Of a stretch of DNA of 64,000 nucleotides, positions 46,745 through 54,921 are shown in pieces (position 1 is the first letter of the stretch; each line of letters begins with the position of its first letter). The stretch comes from Arenibacter certesii DSM 19833. Its GTDB lineage: Bacteria > Bacteroidota > Bacteroidia > Flavobacteriales > Flavobacteriaceae. The stretch covers positions 18,853-82,852 of the forward strand of contig NZ_AUCB01000023.1 in NCBI RefSeq assembly GCF_000429545.1, read 5' to 3'. Below the pieces are notes generated by a model. It was not told where the DNA came from. It worked only from the letters and a program-made list of their open reading frames with translations, and did not search any database. The position numbers were made by a program, and so were the translations under genes.

Positions 46745-47227
46745 TCATTCATTAAGAGTATACCACTCTATATCCGTGAGATTCTCTCTCCTGCCCTTTT
46801 TTAATAACGGATAATTGGTGACCAAATAATCCAGTATTACCTCTTCATTATTGCCAAGGTCCCATAAATTCTGCGTTTCTTGCATCCATCTAATGGTTTC
46901 TACCCATCTTTCCCGACTCATGCGATTTTGGATCACTAATTGCGCGGAGTGACAATTTGTACAATTATTTACCACTGCCATAAGTCCATCGGCTTCTTTC
47001 AATCCCGTTCTTAAATGCACACCGTTTTCTACCTTATCCCAATCATCCTCTTCCTCTGTCACGGTTATCATCTTCGTATCTGGACGATCCGATTTGAAAG
47101 AAAATGAGGAAGGTGACACCATATATATAATTCCCAATATCCCTATAAGAAATACCATTATTAAGGACACCACGAGCACTTTGTATATGGACCTTACTTG
47201 ATTTTTAAAATTTTCTTGCCTCTTCAT
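46745..47227 (-). CDS. Membrane-anchored monoheme cytochrome c
   Basis: A 160-residue protein with an N-terminal membrane helix (about 16-36) and a periplasmic domain holding a single heme c site, NNCTNCHSAQL (CxxCH), with a Met or His distal ligand possibly in the MSRERW/MQETQ region. It follows the molybdopterin enzyme gene by a single base, so it is very likely its electron acceptor, as SorB is for SorA in bacterial sulfite dehydrogenases. Confidence 0.85.
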   Translation of the reverse strand: MKRQENFKNQVRSIYKVLVVSLIMVFLIGILGIIYMVSPSSFSFKSDRPDTKMITVTEEEDDWDKVENGVHLRTGLKEADGLMAVVNNCTNCHSAQLVIQNRMSRERWVETIRWMQETQNLWDLGNNEEVILDYLVTNYPLLKKGRRENLTDIEWYTLNE

Positions 47228-48448
47228 TTATACAATTTTAACAGCAATCCTATGGCATGCATTGTTTAAATATCCCTTAGGATTCCACCCAGGAACTAGC
47301 ATAGGCTGACTTTCACCATTTGCATCTACGGCACGTGCCCATACCTCATAATAACCGGCCTTAGGAAAGTCTATACTCGCCTTAAAGCGTTGCCAAGCTA
47401 ATCTATTAGCCGGTTTTTCTAAAGTACATTCAGACCAGGTTACACCAAAATCAATTGAATAATATACCTTGGATACTTCTAGTTCTCCTGCCCAGGCATG
47501 TCCCCTTATATTCAGTTTTTTACCTTTGGCCAATTGTGCCCCAGATTTGGGATAGGTAATCAAAGATTTAACCGGCATAGACTCAATAATGCACATATTC
47601 TCATCTTTCACTTCTTCCCCTGCAGCAACTGGATGACAAGGCACTTTATAGGATGAACCTGTCATTTTCTCTCCATCGTGCACCTTGTTACGTACGCTAA
47701 TTCTATTCACCCACTTACCAGAGGTAGATGCAGGCCATCCTCCGCAAACCAATCGTAGCGGAAAACCGTGTACCAACGGAATATCTTCACCATTCATCTG
47801 GAACGCTAATAAGGTCTCCTCCATATAGGCTTTTGATATGGGTACTCCTCTAGAAATTGGTTCCTTTGTAGGATCGCCGCTTAGATGTTTGTCAATGGCA
47901 TGATAACCTATATATACCGCATCACTTTTTATACCAACATAATCCAAAACATCGCCTAACCTAACTCCAGTCCAATTTGCACAATACACTGCACCAATAT
48001 CCCATTGATTCCCTTTTGCTGGAGGGTCAAATTCCTTTCTGCCATTGCCCCCACATTCTAAGGTAAGTTGATAGGTGTAGTGCTTAAACTTGGACTTTAA
48101 CTCCTCTAAGGTGAAGGTTTTCTTTTCCTTTACAGACTCCCCGTCAAAAGTAATGGTCCATTCTTTTTCATCTATATCTTCAGGCACCTTACCATTATTA
48201 CGCACAAATATATATGGGTTGGGAGTTACCTTATCATCCAAAAGATGCGCCATTGCCTCCATATTCCAAGGCTTGCTGTTAAGTACCAACATTTCCTTGT
48301 CCTTTCCAAACAATTTAAATGGATCCGGGTCTTGCAATCCCAATAGATCATAATTATCGGGCATATTTGCCCCAAAAACAATTTCTGCACCTAATAGCCC
48401 GGCTAAAGATCCTAAAGCCGTTCTTTTCACAAAATGTCTTCTCTTCAT
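47228..48448 (-). CDS. Tat-exported sulfite oxidase-like molybdopterin oxidoreductase
   Basis: A 406-residue protein with a twin-arginine signal (MKRRHFVKRTALGSLAG). A sulfite oxidase-fold molybdopterin domain follows (about 60-270); the Mo-ligating Cys is probably in LTLECGGNGRKEF. A C-terminal Mo-co dimerisation domain (about 285-400) is marked by AWAGELEVSKVYYSIDFG and YYEVWARAVDANGESQ. With the cytochrome c directly downstream this matches a periplasmic sulfite dehydrogenase (SorAB-like). Other sulfite oxidase-family substrates cannot be excluded without the active-site Arg/Tyr set being checked against structures. Confidence 0.85.
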   Translation of the reverse strand: MKRRHFVKRTALGSLAGLLGAEIVFGANMPDNYDLLGLQDPDPFKLFGKDKEMLVLNSKPWNMEAMAHLLDDKVTPNPYIFVRNNGKVPEDIDEKEWTITFDGESVKEKKTFTLEELKSKFKHYTYQLTLECGGNGRKEFDPPAKGNQWDIGAVYCANWTGVRLGDVLDYVGIKSDAVYIGYHAIDKHLSGDPTKEPISRGVPISKAYMEETLLAFQMNGEDIPLVHGFPLRLVCGGWPASTSGKWVNRISVRNKVHDGEKMTGSSYKVPCHPVAAGEEVKDENMCIIESMPVKSLITYPKSGAQLAKGKKLNIRGHAWAGELEVSKVYYSIDFGVTWSECTLEKPANRLAWQRFKASIDFPKAGYYEVWARAVDANGESQPMLVPGWNPKGYLNNACHRIAVKIV

Positions 48449-48723
48449 AAATATTGATTAAATAGCATAAAAAAGGTGATTCAATACTAAAGGAAAGATC
48501 TTATAGGTAAGACTAAAAATTAAAATAACGCTACCAAACTGTAGGTGATTTTCACTAATTACTGCCCCTCATTTCTACCTTTTCCTCATTCTTTGTAAAA
48601 GTAGAGAATAATATAAACATACGTCCAGCCAATAACTAAATTTTAGGACATGTTTTGGATCATATCCTTGCACCTGTGCGTACCGTGAAGTACCGGTCTA
48701 AATCTATCAACAAAAAATTTTAT

Positions 48724-49029
48724 CTACCTTTTAGAATGGATAAAATCCTCTATTTTGGAAGGTTTAATTAAATAGGTATAGCACCACATTAGGGTGAATG
48801 AGGGGATAAAATCTAACCCTGGAGACAATTCTTCAATAAATGCGACCACAGCTGCCGCCCTACCCATACTACCTTTATACATTCTAGTCATTAGCCATCC
48901 GGCAATTGGCGCCCAAATAATATCTGAAAACTCCCCTATCCCAGGAATTACAAAGGAAATCATCCCTATAGCATCAAACAATATTCCGAGTAAAAGATTT
49001 TTATTTTTATTATTCATTGAAATCGACAT
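48724..49029 (-). CDS. Small conserved membrane protein
   Basis: A 101-residue protein with two membrane segments (about 11-31 and 70-90) separated by a Gly/Met-rich part (PIAGWLMTRMYKGSMGRAAAVVAFIEELSPG). Starts at either of two nearby ATGs (49029 or 49017) are possible. I recognise the type from flavobacterial genomes but not a named function. It is a single gene between the sulfite oxidase operon and folE. Confidence 0.7.
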   Translation of the reverse strand: MSISMNNKNKNLLLGILFDAIGMISFVIPGIGEFSDIIWAPIAGWLMTRMYKGSMGRAAAVVAFIEELSPGLDFIPSFTLMWCYTYLIKPSKIEDFIHSKR

Positions 49030-49102
49030 ATATAGTGGTTAAAATTATACGCCAGATAAAATCAATTAATATGCCAAAATTAAAATGATTAAAATACCCT
49101 GC

Positions 49103-49702
49103 TTAAGATAGGTCTGAACTAATTAATTTTAAAAATTCGCTTCTTGTTTCTATTTTCTCGAATTGTCCCCGAAATCCGGAAGTTGTAGTAACGGAGTTCT
49201 GTTTTTGAACTCCCCTCATCATCATACACATATGCGATGCCTCTATTACAACTGCTACTCCTTTTGGTTTAAGAGTGTTGTTTAAACACTCAAGAATATC
49301 ATGCGTAAGTCTTTCTTGCACCTGCAAACGTCTGGCAAAAACATCTACTACTCTTGGAATTTTACTTAAACCTACAATTTGACCATCTGGAATGTATGCA
49401 ATATGGGCTTTCCCAAAAAAGGGTAACATATGGTGCTCACACAAGGAGTATAACTCTATATCCTTTATAATTACCATGTCATCATAAGACTCTTTGAACA
49501 ACGCTCCCTCCAAAATTTCAACGGCATCTTGCTTATATCCTTGTGTTAAAAAAAGCATTGCCTTTGCAGCTCTTTCTGGCGTTTTCAAAAGGCCTTCCCT
49601 GTCTACGTCTTCTCCAATTTCATTAATTATAGACCTATATCTCGTTTTTACCTCGTCGGTAATCTCTAAGTTATATTCTTCTAAGTTTTTATATGATGTC
49701 AT
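49103..49702 (-). CDS. folE: GTP cyclohydrolase I FolE
   Basis: FolE converts GTP to dihydroneopterin triphosphate, the entry to folate (and queuosine) synthesis. The 199-residue protein has the zinc site [18 protein letters not shown] (Cys/His near residue 87), [22 protein letters not shown] and a third zinc ligand in [11 protein letters not shown], with the C-terminal [11 protein letters not shown]. Length is normal. Monocistronic. Confidence 0.96.
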   Translation of the reverse strand: MTSYKNLEEYNLEITDEVKTRYRSIINEIGEDVDREGLLKTPERAAKAMLFLTQGYKQDAVEILEGALFKESYDDMVIIKDIELYSLCEHHMLPFFGKAHIAYIPDGQIVGLSKIPRVVDVFARRLQVQERLTHDILECLNNTLKPKGVAVVIEASHMCMMMRGVQKQNSVTTTSGFRGQFEKIETRSEFLKLISSDLS

Positions 49703-50012
49703 ACCTTTATTTATCTTATTTATTATAAAAAAACTGCTATGCTTTCCATATTTTGAGTCGCATAATCTACGAAATTAGTATTTCTTTTTTACAAGTGTTT
49801 AGATAAGCTAAAATTGTCACAAAAATCTATAGATATCATGAACATCATTTTAGCCCTAACCTAATACAAGTACTTTAAAATTGGTCTGCTAATTATAAAT
49901 TTTTCACTAAAATCAGGTAAAAGTTCTTTTTATTACCTTTTTAACGTACTCCATCTAATTTACCCTAATTTTGATTTTTATAAAATAACATTCCGTAGAA
50001 TAGGTCAAGTGT
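49703..50012. other. Intergenic region between folE and the LolD-like gene
   Basis: This divergent gap of about 310 bp holds no reading frame or RNA gene that I recognise. It must contain the folE promoter, but no exact TAnnTTTG box is visible upstream of folE; the promoter of the rightward ABC gene begins at 50013. Confidence 0.45.
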
Positions 50013-50043
50013 TTTGCCTTTTTAACGGGATTGTTTACTTTCG
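50013..50043 (+). promoter_or_regulatory. Promoter of the LolD-like ABC gene
   Basis: TTTG (50013-50016) and TACTTTCG (50036-50043) are separated by 19 bp; the -7 box has one mismatch to TAnnTTTG. It supports the ATG at 50061 over the upstream ATG-like codon at 50031, which would lie within the promoter. Confidence 0.5.
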
Positions 50044-50060
50044 AACCATATATACTCAGG

Positions 50061-50723
50061 ATGATCAAAGCAACGAACATTAATAAATTCTACGGAAATC
50101 TACAGGTTTTAAAAGAAGTGGAGCTCCATATAGAAAAAGGTGAGGTAATCTCCATCGTTGGCCCTTCGGGTGCAGGAAAAACCACCTTATTGCAGATTTT
50201 GGGCACATTGGATGTACAGAGCAACAAAAACGAAAGTGATCTTATTATAAATGGGGAAGCGGTTAACCGCCTTTCTGAAAATGCTTTGGCCAAATTTCGG
50301 AACAACCATATTGGTTTTATATTTCAGTTTCATCAGCTCTTACCAGAGTTTACAGCTCTAGAGAATGTGTGCATTCCTGCTTTTATAAAAGGCACTAAAA
50401 AAAGCGAAGCAGAGAAAAAAGCCACCGAGCTTCTCAACTTTTTAGGCTTATCCCATAGGCTGCAACATAAACCAAATGAACTCTCAGGCGGAGAACAACA
50501 ACGTGTAGCGGTTGCCCGGGCTTTGGTAAACGACCCTGTAATTGTTTTTGCCGATGAACCAAGCGGAAACCTAGACTCCGAAAGTGCAGATAATCTACAC
50601 AAACTGTTTTTTGACCTAAGAGATAAATTTGGGCAGACGTTTGTGATAGTTACGCATAATGAAGAGCTAGCCAATATGGCAGATAGAAAACTGACCATGG
50701 TAGATGGCTCTATAACAAAATAA
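50061..50723 (+). CDS. ABC transporter ATP-binding protein, LolD/MacB-type
   Basis: A 220-residue ATPase with Walker [16 protein letters not shown] (about 37), Q-loop [16 protein letters not shown], signature [19 protein letters not shown] and Walker [14 protein letters not shown] (about 160). The sequence matches the LolD family, which powers lipoprotein release or MacB-type transport; in flavobacteria a lone LolD-like gene with the permease elsewhere is usual. I used the ATG at 50061 because the promoter sits just upstream. The CPBP gene follows 2 bp later. Confidence 0.9.
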   Translation: MIKATNINKFYGNLQVLKEVELHIEKGEVISIVGPSGAGKTTLLQILGTLDVQSNKNESDLIINGEAVNRLSENALAKFRNNHIGFIFQFHQLLPEFTALENVCIPAFIKGTKKSEAEKKATELLNFLGLSHRLQHKPNELSGGEQQRVAVARALVNDPVIVFADEPSGNLDSESADNLHKLFFDLRDKFGQTFVIVTHNEELANMADRKLTMVDGSITK

Positions 50724-50725
50724 AC

Positions 50726-51280
50726 ATGCTGATACGAGTATGGAGTTTTGTTAAATCGCCAGATGGTGCCCAATGGCGGCATATTTCCACGGGAACTAAA
50801 CTAAATGTTATGTTTCAACTCTTAATATTAGGGTTGGTCCTTGGGATATCTACAGGTATATTTCTTGGTCTAATTACAGAAATTTCGGGAGTTGATTTAG
50901 GCACACATGCCAGTGAAAAATGGCTTGAAAAGTCCACCTTTTCCGTTATTTTTTTTGTTGCCGTTTTGGCTCCCGTATTAGAAGAAATCCTCTTTCGTGG
51001 TCCTCTAACATGGTTTAAAGATAAAACTTATTTTAAATATGTTTATTATACTTCCATAGTGCTTTTTGGCGGTGTACATCTATCCAACTTTGAACTTTCC
51101 AATGAATTATATGCTCTTTCCCTTATTGTTGTGGCTCCCCAAATTATTCTTGGCGCAATTTTAGGGTACATACGTATTAGAATGGGCCTTAAATGGGCTA
51201 TATTCCTTCATGCCTCTCATAACGGAGTATTACTAGTACCTCTAGTAATAATGAAATTATTAAATTTTCCATTGGAATGA
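50726..51280 (+). CDS. CPBP-family intramembrane metalloprotease
   Basis: A 184-residue multi-pass membrane protein (about five helices) with CAAX protease/bacteriocin-processing motifs: EEILFRG (EExxxR, near residue 88), a His in GVHLSNFE and HASHNG near residue 166. Members cleave or process prenylated proteins in eukaryotes; bacterial substrates are mostly unknown. It starts 2 bp after the ABC gene and overlaps the next gene by 4 bp, so it belongs to one operon. Confidence 0.85.
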   Translation: MLIRVWSFVKSPDGAQWRHISTGTKLNVMFQLLILGLVLGISTGIFLGLITEISGVDLGTHASEKWLEKSTFSVIFFVAVLAPVLEEILFRGPLTWFKDKTYFKYVYYTSIVLFGGVHLSNFELSNELYALSLIVVAPQIILGAILGYIRIRMGLKWAIFLHASHNGVLLVPLVIMKLLNFPLE

Positions 51281-52041
51281 CAAAAAAAGAACTAAAGGAG
51301 TTTCTGGATGCTAAATCTTATCAGTATAATAACCCAGATTTTCTGACTACCGATCCTCTGCAAATTCCACATCAATACAGTAAGAAAGAAGATATAGAGA
51401 TTAGTGGATTCCTAACCGCAACCATAGCTTGGGGTAACAGAAAGAGCATCATAAAAAATGCTGAAAGAATGATAGAGTTGATGGATTCTTCTCCCTACGA
51501 CTTTATTATGAATTACCAAGAAAATGACCTTGATAGGTTTCAGGAATTTGTACATAGGACATTTAATGGAAATGATCTAACATATTTTGTTCGCAGCTTA
51601 AACAATATCTATAAAAATCACGGGGGATTAGAAAGTGTTTTTCATAAACATAGTGAATTGGATTCGCTGCAAAGCGCCATTTCCCAATTTAAAACTGTTT
51701 TTTTTGAATTGCCCCATCAAGCAAGAACCACCAAACATGTTTCGGATCCTCTAAAGGGTTCAGCGGCAAAAAGAATAAACATGTTTCTAAGATGGATGGT
51801 AAGAAATAACGATACTGGGGTAGATTTCGGAATATGGAAAAGCATTAAACCTTCCCAATTATCTTGTCCTTTGGACGTACATTCAGGGAATGTAGCAAGA
51901 AAATTGGGATTGGTTAGAAGAAAACAAAACGATAGAAAAGCCTTGATGGAATTGGATACCCAACTGCGCAAGTTAGATCCTTTAGATCCAGTTAAGTACG
52001 ATTTCGCCCTGTTTGGCTTAGGCGTTTTTGAAAAATTCTAG
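51277..52041 (+). CDS. TIGR02757-family protein
   Basis: A 254-residue protein that I recognise as the Bacteroidota/Firmicutes TIGR02757 (DUF2400) family, with SGFLTATIAWGNRKSIIKNAERM (about 45) and KRINMFLRWMVRNNDTGVDFGIW (about 166). The fold is helical, and the mid-region resembles HhH DNA-glycosylase-like proteins, but no enzyme activity is established. Overlaps the CPBP gene by 4 bp. Confidence 0.85.
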   Translation: MTKKELKEFLDAKSYQYNNPDFLTTDPLQIPHQYSKKEDIEISGFLTATIAWGNRKSIIKNAERMIELMDSSPYDFIMNYQENDLDRFQEFVHRTFNGNDLTYFVRSLNNIYKNHGGLESVFHKHSELDSLQSAISQFKTVFFELPHQARTTKHVSDPLKGSAAKRINMFLRWMVRNNDTGVDFGIWKSIKPSQLSCPLDVHSGNVARKLGLVRRKQNDRKALMELDTQLRKLDPLDPVKYDFALFGLGVFEKF

Positions 52042-52380
52042 GTTTTCCTTAGATATTCAATTAACAAACGCACTACCCTATTGAATCATTATTCAATTAC
52101 CTCATGGCAAGCCTATGGAGCATCGTGCGGAAAACAAAGATCATCAAATCGTCGCCCGCTTGATCGGAGCGGGCAGGCAAGCGCCGGGGAATTCAAATCT
52201 CACCAAGTGAGTAAAATGGCATTCGCTTGGGCTAAACTGCTATTATTTCTTATTTTTAATCGATTTTAATATTAAGAGATACATCCTCCATCATTATGTT
52301 TTAAATAAGTTGCCCAATAAAGTCCGTAAGTCCTAAAATCTTGGAGTAACATAACCTTAAAATTCACAATTATTTTATCC
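52042..52380. other. Intergenic region with a GC-rich structured patch
   Basis: Between the TIGR02757 gene and the next membrane-protein gene, about 52105-52240 is much richer in G and C than its surroundings. A short open frame (52081-52269) crosses it, but its protein looks artificial (Arg/Ser/Gly-rich) and is not convincing. No tRNA cloverleaf closes. The remaining sequence is AT-rich spacer. Confidence 0.5.
52154..52174. repeat. GC-rich hairpin in intergenic region
   Basis: A perfect 7-bp stem GCCCGCT/AGCGGGC with a 7-nt loop, overlapped by an alternative 6-bp stem CGCTTG/CAAGCG (52157-52162 with 52178-52183). The patch looks like an interspersed repeat of the REP type or a remnant of one, but only one copy is present in this window. 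Confidence 0.45.
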
Positions 52381-52872
52381 ATGAATAATCCCCCACATAC
52401 ATCATTAAAGCCTAAACGGTATATAACATCCCTTTCGCTAATGCATGCTGTATTGGTGATATTCCTTCTTTTAATAGGAATCTATGTATATCTCCATGAA
52501 GGAGAAATTACAAGCGGTTTTGCTGTCAAAGAGGACCTGTTTATCTATTTAGTACCCTTATTAGGTTTGCTAGCCTATTTCGGAGGTGATTTTATATATA
52601 GTAAGTCACTGACCTCTATAAACAAGGAAAGCCCTTTAAAAGAAAAATTACACAAATATTTACAGGTGAGCCTTATACGATTTGCACTTTTAGAAGGGGC
52701 CGCGTTTATGGGGATTTTTGCCTATATGAAAAACAACACTATTTTTTATTTGGTAATTACTGTATTTTTAATGCTTTACCTTGTAAAATTAAGACCTACA
52801 AAAGACAAGATTATTCAGGATTTAAGGTTAAACCAAAAAGAAAAAGATTGGTTTAATAATACCGTTAACTAG
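52381..52872 (+). CDS. Four-helix membrane protein of unknown function
   Basis: A 163-residue protein with four predicted membrane helices (about 17-37, 50-68, 92-110, 115-132) and a charged C-terminus. A short loop with KEDLFIYLVPLLG precedes the second helix. It resembles small flavobacterial hypothetical membrane proteins; no catalytic motif is visible. It is alone on the plus strand after the GC-rich intergenic region. Confidence 0.7.
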   Translation: MNNPPHTSLKPKRYITSLSLMHAVLVIFLLLIGIYVYLHEGEITSGFAVKEDLFIYLVPLLGLLAYFGGDFIYSKSLTSINKESPLKEKLHKYLQVSLIRFALLEGAAFMGIFAYMKNNTIFYLVITVFLMLYLVKLRPTKDKIIQDLRLNQKEKDWFNNTVN

Positions 52873-53013
52873 CGGAAAGATATTTTTTTTTAAGCTATGA
52901 GCAATCCTTTGCAAATTGCAACTGCAAGCAAGAATTAATTATATTACTTTTAGAATCATTAACGTTTTTTTTATAAACACTTGGAATTAAATTATCTAAC
53001 GAATACTACGTAA

Positions 53014-53706
53014 ATGAAAACTACAATTAGATTAGCAGCCTATTTTGCCTTCTCCCTATTTTTTACCCTTCCCAGCGTCGCCCAAGATTGGCCAGGACTA
53101 CAACAGTTTAAAGAGGAAAATAAAAAATTGGCACCCCCAACAGAAAACGAAAATAGAGTGGTTTTTATGGGGAACTCCATAACCATTGGGTGGCTGAACA
53201 CTCGTCCTGAATTCTTTGAAGGGAAACCTTATATCAATCGAGGTATAAGCGGACAGACCACTCCGCAAATGCTTATTAGGTTTAGGCAAGATGTTTTAGA
53301 TCTTCAACCAAAAGTGGTGGTGATTTTAGCTGGCACCAATGATATTGCTGGTAATACCGGTCCATCTTCTTTAGAAATGATAGTAGATAATATTAAATCC
53401 ATGGCTCAATTAGCACAAGCTAACGGAATTAAGGTAATTATCTCTTCAGTATTACCCGCCTATGACTATCCATGGCGACCTGGGTTAAAACCGAATGAAA
53501 AAATACCTGCTTTAAACACGTTGTTAAAAGAATATGCCGTGAATAACGGATTTTTATATCTAGATTACTTTTCAGCAATGGCGGATGAAAGAAATGGCCT
53601 TCCCAAAAAGTATGCAAAAGACGAAGTTCACCCTACTGCCGAAGGCTATTCTGTTATGGAACCAATGGTTGAAGAAACAATTCATAAGGTGTTAAAATTG
53701 AATTGA
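53014..53706 (+). CDS. Secreted SGNH/GDSL-family hydrolase
   Basis: A 230-residue protein with a signal peptide (cleavage after VAQ at about 23). SGNH blocks are present: GNSITIGW (nucleophile Ser, about 54), NRGISGQT (Gly), LAGTNDIAGN (Asn) and DEVHPTAEGY (catalytic Asp and His, about 205). Such enzymes are esterases or acetylxylan/rhamnogalacturonan deacetylases. It is followed by a GH20-like enzyme and precedes a glycosyltransferase, suggesting an acetylated-glycan role, which is inference. Confidence 0.88.
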   Translation: MKTTIRLAAYFAFSLFFTLPSVAQDWPGLQQFKEENKKLAPPTENENRVVFMGNSITIGWLNTRPEFFEGKPYINRGISGQTTPQMLIRFRQDVLDLQPKVVVILAGTNDIAGNTGPSSLEMIVDNIKSMAQLAQANGIKVIISSVLPAYDYPWRPGLKPNEKIPALNTLLKEYAVNNGFLYLDYFSAMADERNGLPKKYAKDEVHPTAEGYSVMEPMVEETIHKVLKLN

Positions 53707-53804
53707 TTAAAAATAACCTGTCAATTATTTTAGTGATTGTAATTAATTATCGAAATTCATTTTCCTAAGATAATAATACACCAACCTAAACCATTATTAT
53801 TACT

Positions 53805-54905
53805 ATGAAAAAGCTCATTATTCCCTTCCTTTTCTTAGCAACCACATTAGCATCTGCTCAGGATTTATTTGAAATAAAAGGACTTTGTATTGCTGCACCG
53901 ACGCCTAATGGCGTTGATGAATTTGTGAAATTTATGGACGAAGAGTTAGGTCCAAATGGCATCAATACCTTGGTTTTAAGGGTAGATTATAACTATGCAT
54001 ATGAATCTAGACCAGAACTAAGAGGCAAGGCTCCTTTGTCTAGAAGTCAGGTAAAGCAACTGGTTGCTGCAGCTAAGAAGCATGAAATCAAATTAATTCC
54101 ACAAGTAAACTTATTGGGACACCAAAGTTGGGCAGAGCAAAACTCAAAGCTATTGGAAGTTTATCCAGAATTTGATGAAACACCACATGTAAATCTGCCA
54201 AAGAATTACGAATGGCCTAATCAAGATGACTTATACTGCAAGAGCTACTGCCCATTACATCCAGAGGTCCATAATGTTGTCTTTGATTTGATGGATGAAA
54301 TAATGGAAGTCTTTGAGGCAGATGCCTTTCATGCGGGAATGGATGAGGTTTTTTATATTGCCGACGCGCACTGCCCTAGGTGTAAAGGGAAAGACCCAGC
54401 AGCCTTATTCGCCAATGAAGTCAATAAGATTAATGCGCATCTAATGAAAAATGGCAAACAGCTTTGGATTTGGGGGGATAGACTAATAGACGGGGCTACT
54501 TCTGGAATCGGTATGTGGGAGGCTAGCATGAATAATACCGCCAGAGCCATTGATATGATTGATACATCCATTATTATCTGCGATTGGCATTACGAGAAAG
54601 CGGTGCCTACCCCCGCCCTATTTGCCCTTAAAGGATTGAACGTTATTAGTTCTCCATGGCGAACACCAGAAGTAGCAAAAGCTCAAGTAGAAATGATGCA
54701 TCAATTCAAACTAAATTCTGCTTCCCCATTGAAAGAGCGATTTATGGGTGTTATGCAAACGGTATGGTCATCGGCAAGTGAATTTATAAAGAGTTACCAT
54801 ACAGAAAAAGAAAAGGGAAGCGATCAAAAGACCCAAGAAGCCTGTTTTAAGGCTATGTTGGCTGCAATTAATGAATTGGAATCGCCATTAAAGCCTACCA
54901 AATAA
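53805..54905 (+). CDS. Exported GH20-like glycoside hydrolase
   Basis: A 366-residue protein with a signal peptide (to about 19) and a TIM-barrel with the family 20-type acid/base pair in AFHAGMDEVFYI (Asp-Glu near residue 180). Another DDLYCKSYCPLHPEV segment and CPRCKG hint at a metal or disulfide site. GH20 enzymes use the substrate N-acetyl group and act on beta-linked N-acetylhexosamine. It lacks the N-terminal GH20b domain and is shorter than classical hexosaminidases, so exact specificity is unsure. Confidence 0.82.
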   Translation: MKKLIIPFLFLATTLASAQDLFEIKGLCIAAPTPNGVDEFVKFMDEELGPNGINTLVLRVDYNYAYESRPELRGKAPLSRSQVKQLVAAAKKHEIKLIPQVNLLGHQSWAEQNSKLLEVYPEFDETPHVNLPKNYEWPNQDDLYCKSYCPLHPEVHNVVFDLMDEIMEVFEADAFHAGMDEVFYIADAHCPRCKGKDPAALFANEVNKINAHLMKNGKQLWIWGDRLIDGATSGIGMWEASMNNTARAIDMIDTSIIICDWHYEKAVPTPALFALKGLNVISSPWRTPEVAKAQVEMMHQFKLNSASPLKERFMGVMQTVWSSASEFIKSYHTEKEKGSDQKTQEACFKAMLAAINELESPLKPTK

Positions 54906-54921
54906 TTTAGCGGCATAGTAC

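Noticed and set aside
52100..52240. Degenerate tRNA gene
   Set aside because: A T-arm-like TTCAAATC and a few stems are present, but no acceptor stem, D arm and anticodon arm close in the right order on either strand.
52081..52269. Short ORF across the GC-rich intergenic patch as a protein gene
   Set aside because: The translation (Arg/Ser-rich middle with no domain) and its coincidence with a hairpin-rich patch suggest accidental openness.
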